A stretch of DNA of 64,000 nucleotides from Merdousia gallistercoris (GTDB lineage Bacteria; Verrucomicrobiota; Verrucomicrobiia; Opitutales; Intestinicryptomonadaceae), in the NCBI GenBank assembly GCA_018713685.1, contig DVOK01000020.1, positions 42,642 through 106,641 on the forward strand. Reading direction: 5' to 3'. The notes under the pieces are model-generated. The model made no database searches, was not told where the DNA came from, and saw only the letters and a program-made list of their open reading frames with translations. This document shows positions 44,545-53,208 of the stretch, piece by piece. Position numbers and translations under genes: made by a program. Each line of letters begins with the position of its first letter. Positions within the stretch are counted from its first letter, which is position 1.

Positions 44545-45900
44545 CTAACATCCTATTTCCCTCAATATTCCGTCGCCCTTCATGTCGCCCTCGTTGTCTT
44601 CAAGAAGCCCGACAGTATCCCCTTGCGGTGTGCGCAAAACGGCGTCCGAGGGAATCCCGAGGCGCGAGTATATCGAGCCTATCAGGTCGCACGGCGATAC
44701 CGGGCGCTCGACAACTTTCTCCGCCTTGTCGTCGGTCTTGCCTACAACTTTTCCGCCGTCAAAACCGCCCCCTGCAAGCATCATCGAAAACGCATCGCCC
44801 CAATGCCCCCTGCCGCCGGAGTACGGGGCCTCCCACTGTATGCGCGGCGTACGGCCAAACTCTCCGCTCCACCAAATTATTGTAGAGTCGAAAAGCCCGC
44901 GCTCGCGCAGATCGGCAATGAGGGCCGCCACCGCCCTGTCTGTTTGCGGCATGAGCTTGCGCATTTCCTGAAAATGGCTCTTGTGGGTGTCCCAGCCGGG
45001 ATAGTTTATCGTGACGTACGGCACTCCGCTCTCCACAAGCTTGCGCGCGACGAGGCACGAGCACCCGAATTTGTTCCGTCCGTAGGCGTCGCGAACCTTG
45101 TCGCTTTCGGTTGTGACGTCGAAAATTTTTCCGGCATCGCCGAGTATCAAATTGTACGCCTGCTCCACCGCAAGCTCCGACTGCTTTAAATATCCGCTTG
45201 AAGCGAGCGATTTTTTGAAAGTGCCGAGGTCGTCGAGCAGCTTTCGGCGCGACTCCTGGCGGGCGCGAGTTATTCCGCGCGCAACTATCCCCTCAACCTC
45301 AAACGGTATGGACGACGGATTCCCGCCCGTTGCAAAGGGCTTGTATTTCGACCCCAAAAATCCCGCCTCCGAAAAGCGCCCCTGCGGCTCCGTCAATACT
45401 ATGTATGGCGGAATAGTTCCCTTGTAGCCGGCGTCCACGCCCTTAAATTTTGAAACCACAGCCCCCGCGCATGGATACACGTACCTGCCAGGCATGCGCC
45501 CAGTCTGCACAAGGTACGAACCTGTTTCGTGGGCATTTTGGAAATGCCTTACGGAGCGTATTACGGAATATGTATCAGCGCATTTGGCAAGTTCCGGCAT
45601 AAGCTCGCATATTCTCAAGCCATCGACATTCGTATTTATCGGCGACGAAAGCTGCCCGCAATAGTCGTACCCCGCCTCCGGTTTTGGATCCCAAGTCTCT
45701 ATTTGCGACGGCCCTCCCCAAAACCATATCTGTATCACAGATTTTGCAAACGGCTTTTTCGGTGCGGCGGGTTTAGCGGCTTCTTTCGGGGCCGCCGCCA
45801 GTTCAGCTGAAAATCCGCGCGCACCCAATCCGAAAAGCGCGCCCATCGCGCCTGCCGCCTTTAAAAAATCCCTCCTGTCCAATGCCTTTTTAGAGTCCAT
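44545..45900 (-). CDS. DUF1501 protein, Tat-exported sulfatase/phosphatase-superfamily
   Basis: This 451-residue protein starts with a twin-arginine signal (RRDFLKAAGAMGALFGLGAR), so it is folded before export. The mature part has the DUF1501 pattern: IWFWGGPSQIETWDPKPEAG, SYLVQTGRMPG, INYPGWDTHKSHF and TIIWWSGEFGRTPRI, followed by GRGHWGDAFSMMLAGGG. DUF1501 proteins share the alkaline phosphatase/sulfatase fold with likely metal sites, but no substrate is established. The usual GRDHW segment reads GRGHW here. It is eight bases downstream of the DUF1549/DUF1553 gene, which nearly always accompanies it. Function is unknown; a role in breakdown of complex polymers is a common suggestion. Confidence 0.88.
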   Translation of the reverse strand: MDSKKALDRRDFLKAAGAMGALFGLGARGFSAELAAAPKEAAKPAAPKKPFAKSVIQIWFWGGPSQIETWDPKPEAGYDYCGQLSSPINTNVDGLRICELMPELAKCADTYSVIRSVRHFQNAHETGSYLVQTGRMPGRYVYPCAGAVVSKFKGVDAGYKGTIPPYIVLTEPQGRFSEAGFLGSKYKPFATGGNPSSIPFEVEGIVARGITRARQESRRKLLDDLGTFKKSLASSGYLKQSELAVEQAYNLILGDAGKIFDVTTESDKVRDAYGRNKFGCSCLVARKLVESGVPYVTINYPGWDTHKSHFQEMRKLMPQTDRAVAALIADLRERGLFDSTIIWWSGEFGRTPRIQWEAPYSGGRGHWGDAFSMMLAGGGFDGGKVVGKTDDKAEKVVERPVSPCDLIGSIYSRLGIPSDAVLRTPQGDTVGLLEDNEGDMKGDGILREIGC

Positions 45901-45908
45901 ATATCCTC

Positions 45909-47894
45909 CTAATGCCTGTTGGAAAATTCGTCCGAATTAAAAAGAGCCCACATGGTGTCAATCATCGCCTCCCATTGCCTAAACTGCTTTCCCTCGGGCT
46001 TGTATTGTTCAAACGCCTTTAATTCGGCGCTCGTTGGGCGGCGCGAAAGTATGTTTGTGTACAAACTGTACACTCCCTTCTTGTACGGCATAACAAAAAA
46101 CCTTCTGCTAAATTTAGAAGACGATATTTTTCTCAATATCTGAGACGAATTTAGCATATGCAGCTTTTGCGACGCCGAAGGGACGTTCACGCGCTCGTCC
46201 GCGTACCCGGTGTCGCGCGGGGACTTGCCGAATAGTTCGAGGAACGAAGTTGTCACGCTTCCGTCCGGAAGGTCGGCAGCCGCGGAATAGTCGGGCATTG
46301 TCGTGTACGGCTCGGGGGTCGTGCTCGAATATATCTCGGTCGTTCCGGTTATGGAGCACACGGTGTCTATCAAAATTTCGGCGTCGAGACGGCGGACTGG
46401 GTACACTGCAAAATTTTTAGCCGCGGCCTCGGGATTGTTTGAAGGCTCGGGGATAAATGACTGCGAGTACGCCTCAGAAAGCGCAATTGTGCGGATAAGC
46501 GCGCGGATATCGAATCCCGAGCGCTCAAATTTTTCCGCGAGCGTTTCCAGCAGACGCGCCGACACCGGTCTGTTCCCCGAAAAAAACATGTCGTCCACGG
46601 GCGAAACTATTGGCGTTCCGAAAATCCAAGTCCATACCCTGTTTGCAAACGCCTTTGAAAAATAAGGATTTCCCCTCTTGGTAAGCCATTCCGCAAAGCC
46701 CGCGCGCACCGACATATCTGCGGAAAATACCGCCGCCGATCCGTCCGGAAATACGGATACGAACGGCGCGCGCTTTGAAGGGTCGTCGAAGACAATTTCC
46801 TCTTTCCACTCCTTTGTAGACTTGTATCCCACGCGCGAGAAAAACGACGCAAAAGCCTTTCGTCTCTCCTCAGGAATTTTATCGTACCGCGCGCACATAA
46901 AAGTCAGGGCCGCGCACGAAGCAGTTGATTCGGGAGTTCGCGACTGCATCGCCCTCAGGAAGTTCACCTCCCCTACCCTAAAATTGCTGCCGCTCGACGA
47001 CAGCATTCTGCGCGCCATTTCGTCCCACCCCAAGCCGTCCGAGAGGGATTTGCGGATAAAGCGCGTGTACGCCTGCGCCGCATTCGGCCACAGGTTTATA
47101 GGGAACTCCGCCTTGATTCTCAGAATGTCGCCGAGCCTCAAAGACATGTAGTTTACAAATTCGTCCGACGCCAAAAGTTCGTCCACAAGCTTCTCGCGCT
47201 TGTTCGGCGATTCGTCGTCCAAAAATGCTTCGAGCCGCTCTGGGCTGGGTATCCTACCTGTCAAATCGAGGGTCGCCCTTCTAATAAAAACGGAGTCCGA
47301 ACATCTCTTTGCGGGTTTTAGTCCGAGAGATTCAAAATGCGCGGCAAGGGCTATGTCCACCGGGTTTTTTGAATCCTGCAAGTTTATTTCGCCTTCCTCG
47401 TACGGATTGGCGGGGGCAAATTTTATTTCTGGCGGCTTTCGCTTTGAGCGGGTGGGCTCGCGCACGGGAGCTGCTTGCGGCGCCGATTTCTTTGCCGGAC
47501 GCACAACTTTCTTTTTTTCGGATAATCTATTTAAATTTTTCCCTTTTTTAGCGGCAGAATCTGTGCCCTCTTTCAAGGCTCCCGATGCCTGCCGATTTTC
47601 TTTGCCCAAGTTTTTGGCGGCAGATTTTTTTTGAACCGCTTTCGAGCCCGACATTTGCGCGGCATTTCCCCGACTTTGGGCGCTTTTGGACGGCTCGCCG
47701 GCTCCGCGCCCCTCCGCCCCGCCAGTCGTTTTTTCCGATTTAACTTCCATTGAGGCGGCCTCCGTAGCGCCGCGCTCCGTTGGGCCGCTTCCAAACGCCG
47801 TCTGGCAGGGCAAAATTGCTGCCGCCGCGCACAAGTTGAAGAAGAGCGCCACACCCGCCTTAGAAAAATATTTATCAAAAAAATTCTTCCCCAT
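45909..47894 (-). CDS. DUF1549/DUF1553 exported protein without a cytochrome domain
   Basis: This protein of about 661 residues begins with a short basic stretch and a hydrophobic segment (AGVALFFNLCAAAAILPC). It is followed by a low-complexity Lys/Ala/Gly-rich linker over about residues 35-165. DUF1549 follows (PVDIALAAHFESLGLKPAKR, RRATLDLTGRIPSPERLEAF, LVDELLASDEFVNYMSLRLG), then DUF1553 (FAEWLTKRGNPYFSKAFANR, VSPVDDMFFSGNRPVS, LSEAYSQS). Many homologues carry an N-terminal planctomycetal cytochrome c (CxxCH) domain; none is present here. The start at 47894 (MGKNFF) has GGGGAAG upstream; a start 18 codons earlier has no such site. It heads the three-gene operon. Confidence 0.85.
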   Translation of the reverse strand: MGKNFFDKYFSKAGVALFFNLCAAAAILPCQTAFGSGPTERGATEAASMEVKSEKTTGGAEGRGAGEPSKSAQSRGNAAQMSGSKAVQKKSAAKNLGKENRQASGALKEGTDSAAKKGKNLNRLSEKKKVVRPAKKSAPQAAPVREPTRSKRKPPEIKFAPANPYEEGEINLQDSKNPVDIALAAHFESLGLKPAKRCSDSVFIRRATLDLTGRIPSPERLEAFLDDESPNKREKLVDELLASDEFVNYMSLRLGDILRIKAEFPINLWPNAAQAYTRFIRKSLSDGLGWDEMARRMLSSSGSNFRVGEVNFLRAMQSRTPESTASCAALTFMCARYDKIPEERRKAFASFFSRVGYKSTKEWKEEIVFDDPSKRAPFVSVFPDGSAAVFSADMSVRAGFAEWLTKRGNPYFSKAFANRVWTWIFGTPIVSPVDDMFFSGNRPVSARLLETLAEKFERSGFDIRALIRTIALSEAYSQSFIPEPSNNPEAAAKNFAVYPVRRLDAEILIDTVCSITGTTEIYSSTTPEPYTTMPDYSAAADLPDGSVTTSFLELFGKSPRDTGYADERVNVPSASQKLHMLNSSQILRKISSSKFSRRFFVMPYKKGVYSLYTNILSRRPTSAELKAFEQYKPEGKQFRQWEAMIDTMWALFNSDEFSNRH

Positions 47895-48019
47895 ACGAAA
47901 GCTTCCCCGCAATTTCAAAAAAATAGTTAGAAATTTTGAACTCGACAAGACTTTTTTATATCTTAATTCTCATAATTTGACATATAAAAACATACATATA
48001 TTATATATTTTCGCCGACA

Positions 48020-49273
48020 ATGAGCCAATTTGAAAAAGAACTCCTGAAAAGATTGGATTCCTATAAATCAGCCAATCTCATAGACGCCGCCAGCGAAAAA
48101 AAACTCAGGGAAGCCCTCCAAGATAAGATCTGCGAAGAATCGCGGATAACCCGCAATTTGCTGTACATACTCGGAATTATATTAGTTTTTACAGCATGCT
48201 GCATTTGGGTATACCACAACTGGGAATATTTTCATGAGCGCGTCAGGGAAGCCCTGGCATTTGCGCCGCTTGCCATTTCGGCAGTCCTCGGAATCTTTGC
48301 AATAAAAAAGGATTTTCCGCAATTCTGGAAAGAAGCCTCGGCAATGCTAAATATCGCGGGAGTGTGGGTAATGATTACAAGTATCGGGCATCTTTACAAC
48401 ATACAACCGAATACCGCGCATTTTTGCCTGAGCGTAATTTGCCTTTCCTTTTTGACAGTGCCCATATTCCGTTCGGGCTCGGCGATAGTGGCGCTGTGCA
48501 TACTCAACATATTTTATGCCGCAAATTGCCCGGAATCGGAATTTATCGTTGCGGTTGCGATATACGCAGCGTTGGCCGCGTTTGCGTATAAGTTCAGAGA
48601 CGGCAATGGCGTTTTAAGGAATATCGTGCTGGTTTTTGTGTGCATGGTATCAGCGGTATCCATTTCGTGCGTGGCAGCGCACAATATTTTAAGCATTGTT
48701 TTAGTTGCGGGATTCTCGGGAATATTTCTCGCAGCGTCCGCTTCCAAGAAATTTTCCGGTACGGGCATTTTCAACAACCCTTACGCCGGCGCGGGATTTT
48801 TTCTCTTGATATTTTTAATGTCCGTAGGCGCGTCGAAAGGCATTATTAACGACCTTATCAACCACACCGCCATCTCCGCATTTTTCCCCGCCTTCTGGAC
48901 TCTCTGCGCAGTTTACGCATTCTCGCTCTTCCGCGCGTTCCGAAATCCGCGCAGGGAAAACGCGGCAATCTGCCTTTCGATAGTCTTTCCCGCATTTGCC
49001 ACAGTTTTATTGCTAAAAAATTTCTGGGCAGTCACCGCTGTCTTGAACGGCGCGATTTTCGCATCTTCAGCGGCTTTTCTAATATCGGGAATTTTAAAAA
49101 AGAAGCTGATAATGTCGAATGTCGGGGCGATTTTAATTCTATTTCAATGCGTCTCGCGCATTTTCGATTCGCAAACGGACGTCGGGATAAGGGCGGTGGC
49201 AATCGCCGCGGCCGGCGTTTTGCTCGCAATTCTAAACATGATTCTAAACAGGAAAATATCGCGTGAAAATTAA
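48020..49273 (+). CDS. DUF2157 integral membrane protein
   Basis: This 417-residue protein has a soluble N-terminal helical region (FEKELLKRLDSYKSANLIDA, then KICEES), which is the DUF2157 signature. About 11 hydrophobic segments follow (for example LLYILGIILVFTACCIWVY). Its role is unknown in all organisms. It overlaps the next gene by 11 bases, and DUF2157 genes are commonly followed by GDYXXLXY-type genes, so the pair probably acts as a membrane complex. It is divergent from the DUF1549 operon. Confidence 0.82.
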   Translation: MSQFEKELLKRLDSYKSANLIDAASEKKLREALQDKICEESRITRNLLYILGIILVFTACCIWVYHNWEYFHERVREALAFAPLAISAVLGIFAIKKDFPQFWKEASAMLNIAGVWVMITSIGHLYNIQPNTAHFCLSVICLSFLTVPIFRSGSAIVALCILNIFYAANCPESEFIVAVAIYAALAAFAYKFRDGNGVLRNIVLVFVCMVSAVSISCVAAHNILSIVLVAGFSGIFLAASASKKFSGTGIFNNPYAGAGFFLLIFLMSVGASKGIINDLINHTAISAFFPAFWTLCAVYAFSLFRAFRNPRRENAAICLSIVFPAFATVLLLKNFWAVTAVLNGAIFASSAAFLISGILKKKLIMSNVGAILILFQCVSRIFDSQTDVGIRAVAIAAAGVLLAILNMILNRKISREN

Positions 49274-49958
49274 GAGTTTTTTTAAAGAGAGCGCCACATT
49301 GTGGTACGTCGGCCTGCTAACAGTCCAATTCTGCGCGGGGCTCGTATTCGCCCTCGACGCCGAGCGCATTCACGACACCGGCAAAGAGATAAAATTGCCG
49401 ATAGAGTCAATGTGGCCAAATTCCTCGAACGATTCAGTCATATCCATTACATGCGCACCGATTAAAATTCCCTACACCCAGGGCGCAAATCCGCAAATCG
49501 ACGCATTCGTAAAAAACAAAGACATGCCTTATTGGAAAAAGACGATTGTAGATGTAGAATTTAGGAAGGGCGCCGACGGTTTATGGGCTCCCGCGGCTTA
49601 CGGCAAAAATGCCGATGAAAAAAAAGGGACGGTATTTGAGCTTAAGTTGTCGGATATTTTATTCCAAAAATACGAGGGCGGAAAGACTGTCGAAATAAAT
49701 CCGCCAATCGCACTATTCAATTTGGGAAGAATCAATTACCATACTGCCGTATTCGACCAAACCAAACTGCAAAAATACATATCCGACGCCCGCAAGAAAA
49801 ATGTGCCCATGTCACTGTCGTTGCGGCAGGATCACGGAATGCTTGCGGTATCGGAAGTTTATATAGGCGAAACACCCGTCGAAGAAATAATAGAGCGGGA
49901 AATTTTGGAGAAAACTCCGCCGCAAAAAGAAACCATCGAGGTTAAAGACGCGCGCTGA
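49263..49958 (+). CDS. DUF2157-partner protein, GDYXXLXY-like
   Basis: This 231-residue protein has one N-terminal membrane segment (TLWYVGLLTVQFCAGLVFAL) and an otherwise extracytoplasmic beta-rich body. Position after DUF2157, the size, and a stretch LPIESMWPNSSNDSVISITC at the place of the GDYxxLxY motif suggest the GDYXXLXY family. The motif itself is not present; NDSVISI is the nearest equivalent. The second half has EVYIGETPVEEIIEREILE and ends in a charged tail. Assignment rests mainly on gene order. Confidence 0.6.
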   Translation: MKIKSFFKESATLWYVGLLTVQFCAGLVFALDAERIHDTGKEIKLPIESMWPNSSNDSVISITCAPIKIPYTQGANPQIDAFVKNKDMPYWKKTIVDVEFRKGADGLWAPAAYGKNADEKKGTVFELKLSDILFQKYEGGKTVEINPPIALFNLGRINYHTAVFDQTKLQKYISDARKKNVPMSLSLRQDHGMLAVSEVYIGETPVEEIIEREILEKTPPQKETIEVKDAR

Positions 49959-50420
49959 CCTTGCGCGCAATGCGGTGCCGATACGCGCGGCGCGCCAAAA
50001 TTGCGCGCTACGCGCCCGCCGATACAGAAATCCCGCAATTAAAAAAAGTCACGCAATTAAAAAATATTATATCCTTCTTGGGCGTCAAAAAAAACTTCTG
50101 TATTCCCGCGCAAAACAAAAATCCCCCCCCCGCCGTCCCAAAGTATAAAAATTTTTTTGCGCTAAAACCTAAATTTTTCGGCTTCAAATATTATCCAACT
50201 AACGGCATTGCATTTCTATAAACGGCAATTTGAATCCTCCCGAAATGCCGCAGTGAATAAAGGATTTTGGAAAAAAATTTTCCGTACAAAATAACTCTAA
50301 AATTTAAAATATTGCATCAAACAATCCCCCCGCCCGCCGACAACAAAAAAAATTTGCGCGGCGAATGTATATCCATTCGGATAGATGCGACGGGAAAATT
50401 TTAAAGTTTTAATTTTAAAG
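49959..50420. other. AT-rich intergenic region, nothing recognised
   Basis: It lies between the 3' ends of the DUF2157 pair and tadA. An 86-codon frame at 49961 has random composition, includes a run of nine C near 50125 and overlaps no family. No terminator-like hairpin was found. Confidence 0.5.
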
Positions 50421-51044
50421 TTATTCCGCGCCGCTTTGAGAAGAAGAGGCTTTTGCGCTTTTTGAAATCGCCCGCTTCAACGAAAAAAAAGTCTTCAACA
50501 ACCGTGCGCAATCCTCTTCGAGAACGCCGCTATTAACAATCAAATAATGGTTGAGAGTCGGAAGATCGTGGAATTTCATAGCTCCCCCCAAAAAGCCCAT
50601 TTTAGGATCGGAAACCGCATAGACGACTCTCTTTAAGCGGCTCATTACGCAGGCGCCGGCGCACATCGGGCAAGGCTCTTTTGTCACATACAAAGTCGCT
50701 CCGGAAAGCCTCCAATCTTCGCACTTGGCGGCGGCCTGGGTGATTGCTATAATCTCCGCGTGCGCAGTCGGGTCGCGCGAGCTTTCGACAGAATTGTGCG
50801 CCTGCGCCACAACTTCCCCGCCTAATTCTATGACAGCCCCAATCGGAACCTCCCCGCAACTCCACGCCTTCAACGCTTGATTGTACGCAAGCTTCATAAA
50901 AAATTCGTCGCCGCGGTTCAAGTATGACGGGCGCATCGGCTCGAAAGGGCATTCCGGGAAGCTCTTGCGCGGCGCCGATAACAATCCGGAATATTCGGAA
51001 TCGCCAAAGTCCGCGCGTGTATCGCAATTTTTAAAGTTTTCCAT
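50421..51044 (-). CDS. tadA: tRNA-specific adenosine deaminase with an N-terminal extension
   Basis: This 207-residue zinc deaminase makes inosine at the wobble position of tRNA-Arg(ACG). The catalytic HAEI has zinc ligand His95 and proton shuttle Glu97; TKEPCPMCAGAC has zinc ligands Cys125 and Cys128. The core begins at about residue 48 (FFMKLAYNQALKAWSCGE), so about 45 residues precede it, longer than usual. The start at 51044 (MENFKNCD) is one option; an internal ATG at residue 37 would give the normal size. It is divergent from infA, with minus-strand TTGACA at 51085-51090 as a possible -35 element. Confidence 0.9.
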   Translation of the reverse strand: MENFKNCDTRADFGDSEYSGLLSAPRKSFPECPFEPMRPSYLNRGDEFFMKLAYNQALKAWSCGEVPIGAVIELGGEVVAQAHNSVESSRDPTAHAEIIAITQAAAKCEDWRLSGATLYVTKEPCPMCAGACVMSRLKRVVYAVSDPKMGFLGGAMKFHDLPTLNHYLIVNSGVLEEDCARLLKTFFSLKRAISKSAKASSSQSGAE

Positions 51045-51115
51045 TATTTTAATGTTGACTAATAGAATCATATAAACACAAATTGTCAACTTTCATACTG
51101 CAAAACAAACAAAGC

Positions 51116-51379
51116 ATGTCAGATTCCGTAGAAGTCGAAGGAAAAGTCGTAGCCGTTCTGCCCGGCACTATGTTTCGGGTGGAGATACTCAATGGTCACC
51201 AGGTGCTCGCCCACATCTCGGGCAAGCTCCGCAAGAATTTTATAAAGCTCACGGTGGGCGACAGGGTCAAAATGGAAATGACCCCGCAAGACATCGAAAA
51301 AGCGCGCATCGTTTATAGGCTAAAAAACAACGACGCCCCGAGGCCGGTCCCCAGAAGAAGCTTCGGCCCGCGCCACTAA
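51116..51379 (+). CDS. infA: Translation initiation factor IF-1
   Basis: This 87-residue OB-fold protein binds the ribosomal A site with IF-3 and IF-2. Residues 6-72 match IF-1: VEVEGKVVAVLPGTMFRVEI, VLAHISGKLRKNFIKLTVGD and the ending DIEKARIVYR. A basic Pro/Arg tail of about 15 residues follows (PRPVPRRSFGPRH). The start at 51116 is chosen because it matches the family. The frame is open 11 codons upstream but those residues are not family-like. The ABC permease gene starts eight bases after its stop, an unusual partner. Confidence 0.95.
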   Translation: MSDSVEVEGKVVAVLPGTMFRVEILNGHQVLAHISGKLRKNFIKLTVGDRVKMEMTPQDIEKARIVYRLKNNDAPRPVPRRSFGPRH

Positions 51380-51387
51380 TCCAAACA

Positions 51388-52395
51388 ATGGCAATGTCTC
51401 ATAAAACCGGAAAAGTCGCGCTGGTTTCGGCTTTTTTGGTTTTGCTTTTTTTTGCAGCCGCCGCGGCGTCTTTATCATGTTCAAACGGCGCTTTTGATTT
51501 TGCGGGGCTGTGCGACTGCGTTTTTGGCTCGCCGGAAGAATCCGCAAAGCTGATATTGGTTCAAATACGCCTGCCCCGGCTCGCCGCCGGCATTCTATCC
51601 GGTGCGTGCCTTGCAATGGCGGGCTGCTGCATGCAGAGCCTTTTTAGAAATCCGCTCGCCGACCCATCCATACTCGGCGTGTCCTCGGGGGCGGCGCTCG
51701 GAGCGGTTGTGGCGATGTCGTTTTTCGCGTACCCGTTCGCGCTCGAATCGTGCGCGCTTATCGGGGGGCTCGCAGCGGCGTTTGCCGTGTACAAACTCGG
51801 CTCATTCGGCGGAAGGGTCTCCGCGTTTTCTACGCTTTTGTCGGGAATTGCGGTAAACGCCTTTTGCGGGGCGCTCGTCGGATTTTTTATGTACTCCGCG
51901 CGCGACGTGGGGCTTAGAGGATATGTATTCTGGTCGCTCGGCTCGCTCGACAGGTGCGGCTGGGGCGAGATTGCCGCCGCCGCTTGCGCAATGGCTGCCG
52001 CGTGCGCTGCAATGGCAATTTGCGCAAACGCGCTAAATTTGATGGCGCTCGGACGCCAGCAGGCTTTCCACTCGGGCGCAAATATCCGCGCAATTTGGCT
52101 CGCCGCAGGGGGAGCCGCGGCTCTCGCAACGTCCGCGAGCGTAGCAATTTGCGGAATTATTGGGTTTGTAGGGCTTGTCGTCCCACACATAATAAGGTCC
52201 GCCGCCGGCCCAGACAACCGGATACTGCTGCCGCTATCGGCGATTGGGGGAGCTACGCTTCTCGTGCTCGCCGACACTGCCGCCCGCCTGTGGTCGCCCG
52301 CCGACCCTGTTCCGATAGGCGTCGTTACGGCATTTTTGGGCGCTCCGTTTTTTCTTGCGCTGTTGAAGCGCCGTGGGGAATCCGACAATGATTGA
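51388..52395 (+). CDS. FecCD/BtuC-family ABC transporter permease
   Basis: This 335-residue inner-membrane permease has about nine to ten helices. Typical family segments are IRLPRLAAGILSGACLAMAG, NPLADPSILGVSSGAALGA and ICGIIGFVGLVVPHIIRSA, the latter containing the cytoplasmic coupling loop. Such permeases import iron-siderophore, haem or cobalamin with a periplasmic binding protein. The ATPase gene overlaps it by eight bases. No binding-protein gene is in the window, so the ligand is unknown. Sandwiched after infA, it may be co-transcribed with it. Confidence 0.9.
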   Translation: MAMSHKTGKVALVSAFLVLLFFAAAAASLSCSNGAFDFAGLCDCVFGSPEESAKLILVQIRLPRLAAGILSGACLAMAGCCMQSLFRNPLADPSILGVSSGAALGAVVAMSFFAYPFALESCALIGGLAAAFAVYKLGSFGGRVSAFSTLLSGIAVNAFCGALVGFFMYSARDVGLRGYVFWSLGSLDRCGWGEIAAAACAMAAACAAMAICANALNLMALGRQQAFHSGANIRAIWLAAGGAAALATSASVAICGIIGFVGLVVPHIIRSAAGPDNRILLPLSAIGGATLLVLADTAARLWSPADPVPIGVVTAFLGAPFFLALLKRRGESDND

Positions 52396-53161
52396 GGCAA
52401 AAAACATTTCCTTCTCGTACGGCGGCCGCCAAGCGCTGTCGGAAATCTGCGCAAAATTTGGCGACGGAGAATTCACCGCGATTCTCGGAGCAAACGGCGC
52501 GGGGAAATCGACTCTTTTAAAACTGCTCAGCGGATGGCTCGCCCCGTGCTTTGGCGAAATTACTTACGGCGGCCAAAACATAAAAAATTTTGGCGCGCGC
52601 GAGCTTGCCACAAAGCGCGCGGTGCTAGAACAGGAATGCACGCTCGATTTTGAATATACTGTCGGGCAAATAGTTGGAATGGGCGGATTTTCAGGGGGCC
52701 TATTCGGCGCGCAAGCCCGACCCGAAACGGTAAGCGAAGCCCTCGCGGCAGCCGACTTGGAGGGATTTGAAAACAGGATATACTCCCGGCTTTCCGGAGG
52801 CGAAAAACGGAGAACCCAGCTTGCGCGCGCCCTTTGCCAGCTTGGGAACGCCCCGCAAGGCAAGGCGCTTCTGCTCGACGAGCCCGCCGCCTCGCTCGAC
52901 CCGCGCGCAGCTCATTCTGCGATGAAAGCTGCAGCCTCCGCCGCCGAGAAAGGCGCATGCGTCGTTGCCGTTCTCCACGACCCAAACCTCGCATTCGACT
53001 ATTGCGGGCGCGCGATACTCTTAAAGCAGGGCAAAATATACGCCTCAGGCAAGACCGAAGACGCGCTCTCCGGCGAAAATCTGTCGGCCGCTTATTCCCA
53101 CCGATGCGAAGTCTTCGACTCCCCCTTTGGCAAAACCGCAAGATTCCCCAAATTTGCGTAA
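52388..53161 (+). CDS. ABC transporter ATPase, FecE/HmuV-like
   Basis: This 257-residue ABC ATPase pairs with the preceding permease. It has Walker A GANGAGKST (Lys40), signature LSGGEKRR (135-142), Walker B LLLDEPA (Glu165), and the H-loop LHDPNLAFDY. The start at 52388 (MIEAKNISF) is inside the permease end, so translation is coupled. Similarity of the HDPNLAF region and the short length suggests the haem/iron/cobalamin subgroup. It energises import of the unknown ligand. Confidence 0.9.
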   Translation: MIEAKNISFSYGGRQALSEICAKFGDGEFTAILGANGAGKSTLLKLLSGWLAPCFGEITYGGQNIKNFGARELATKRAVLEQECTLDFEYTVGQIVGMGGFSGGLFGAQARPETVSEALAAADLEGFENRIYSRLSGGEKRRTQLARALCQLGNAPQGKALLLDEPAASLDPRAAHSAMKAAASAAEKGACVVAVLHDPNLAFDYCGRAILLKQGKIYASGKTEDALSGENLSAAYSHRCEVFDSPFGKTARFPKFA

Positions 53162-53208
53162 AATTCAAACAGTTGACAAAAACCCGCCGATATGGTTCTT
53201 TATAGAGT

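Noticed and set aside
44381..44551. Coupled start of the PPC-domain protein at 44551
   Set aside because: The overlap with the DUF1501 stop and a purine-rich site are attractive. However, the added 57 residues are Lys/Arg/Cys-rich and would precede the signal peptide, so the start at 44380 was preferred.
49961..50221. An 86-codon plus-strand frame
   Set aside because: Random composition, a poly-C tract and no similarity to anything recognised.
53173..53204. Promoter for the HIT gene (TTGACA and TTTATA)
   Set aside because: The spacing is 20 bases, too long for a standard sigma-70 promoter.
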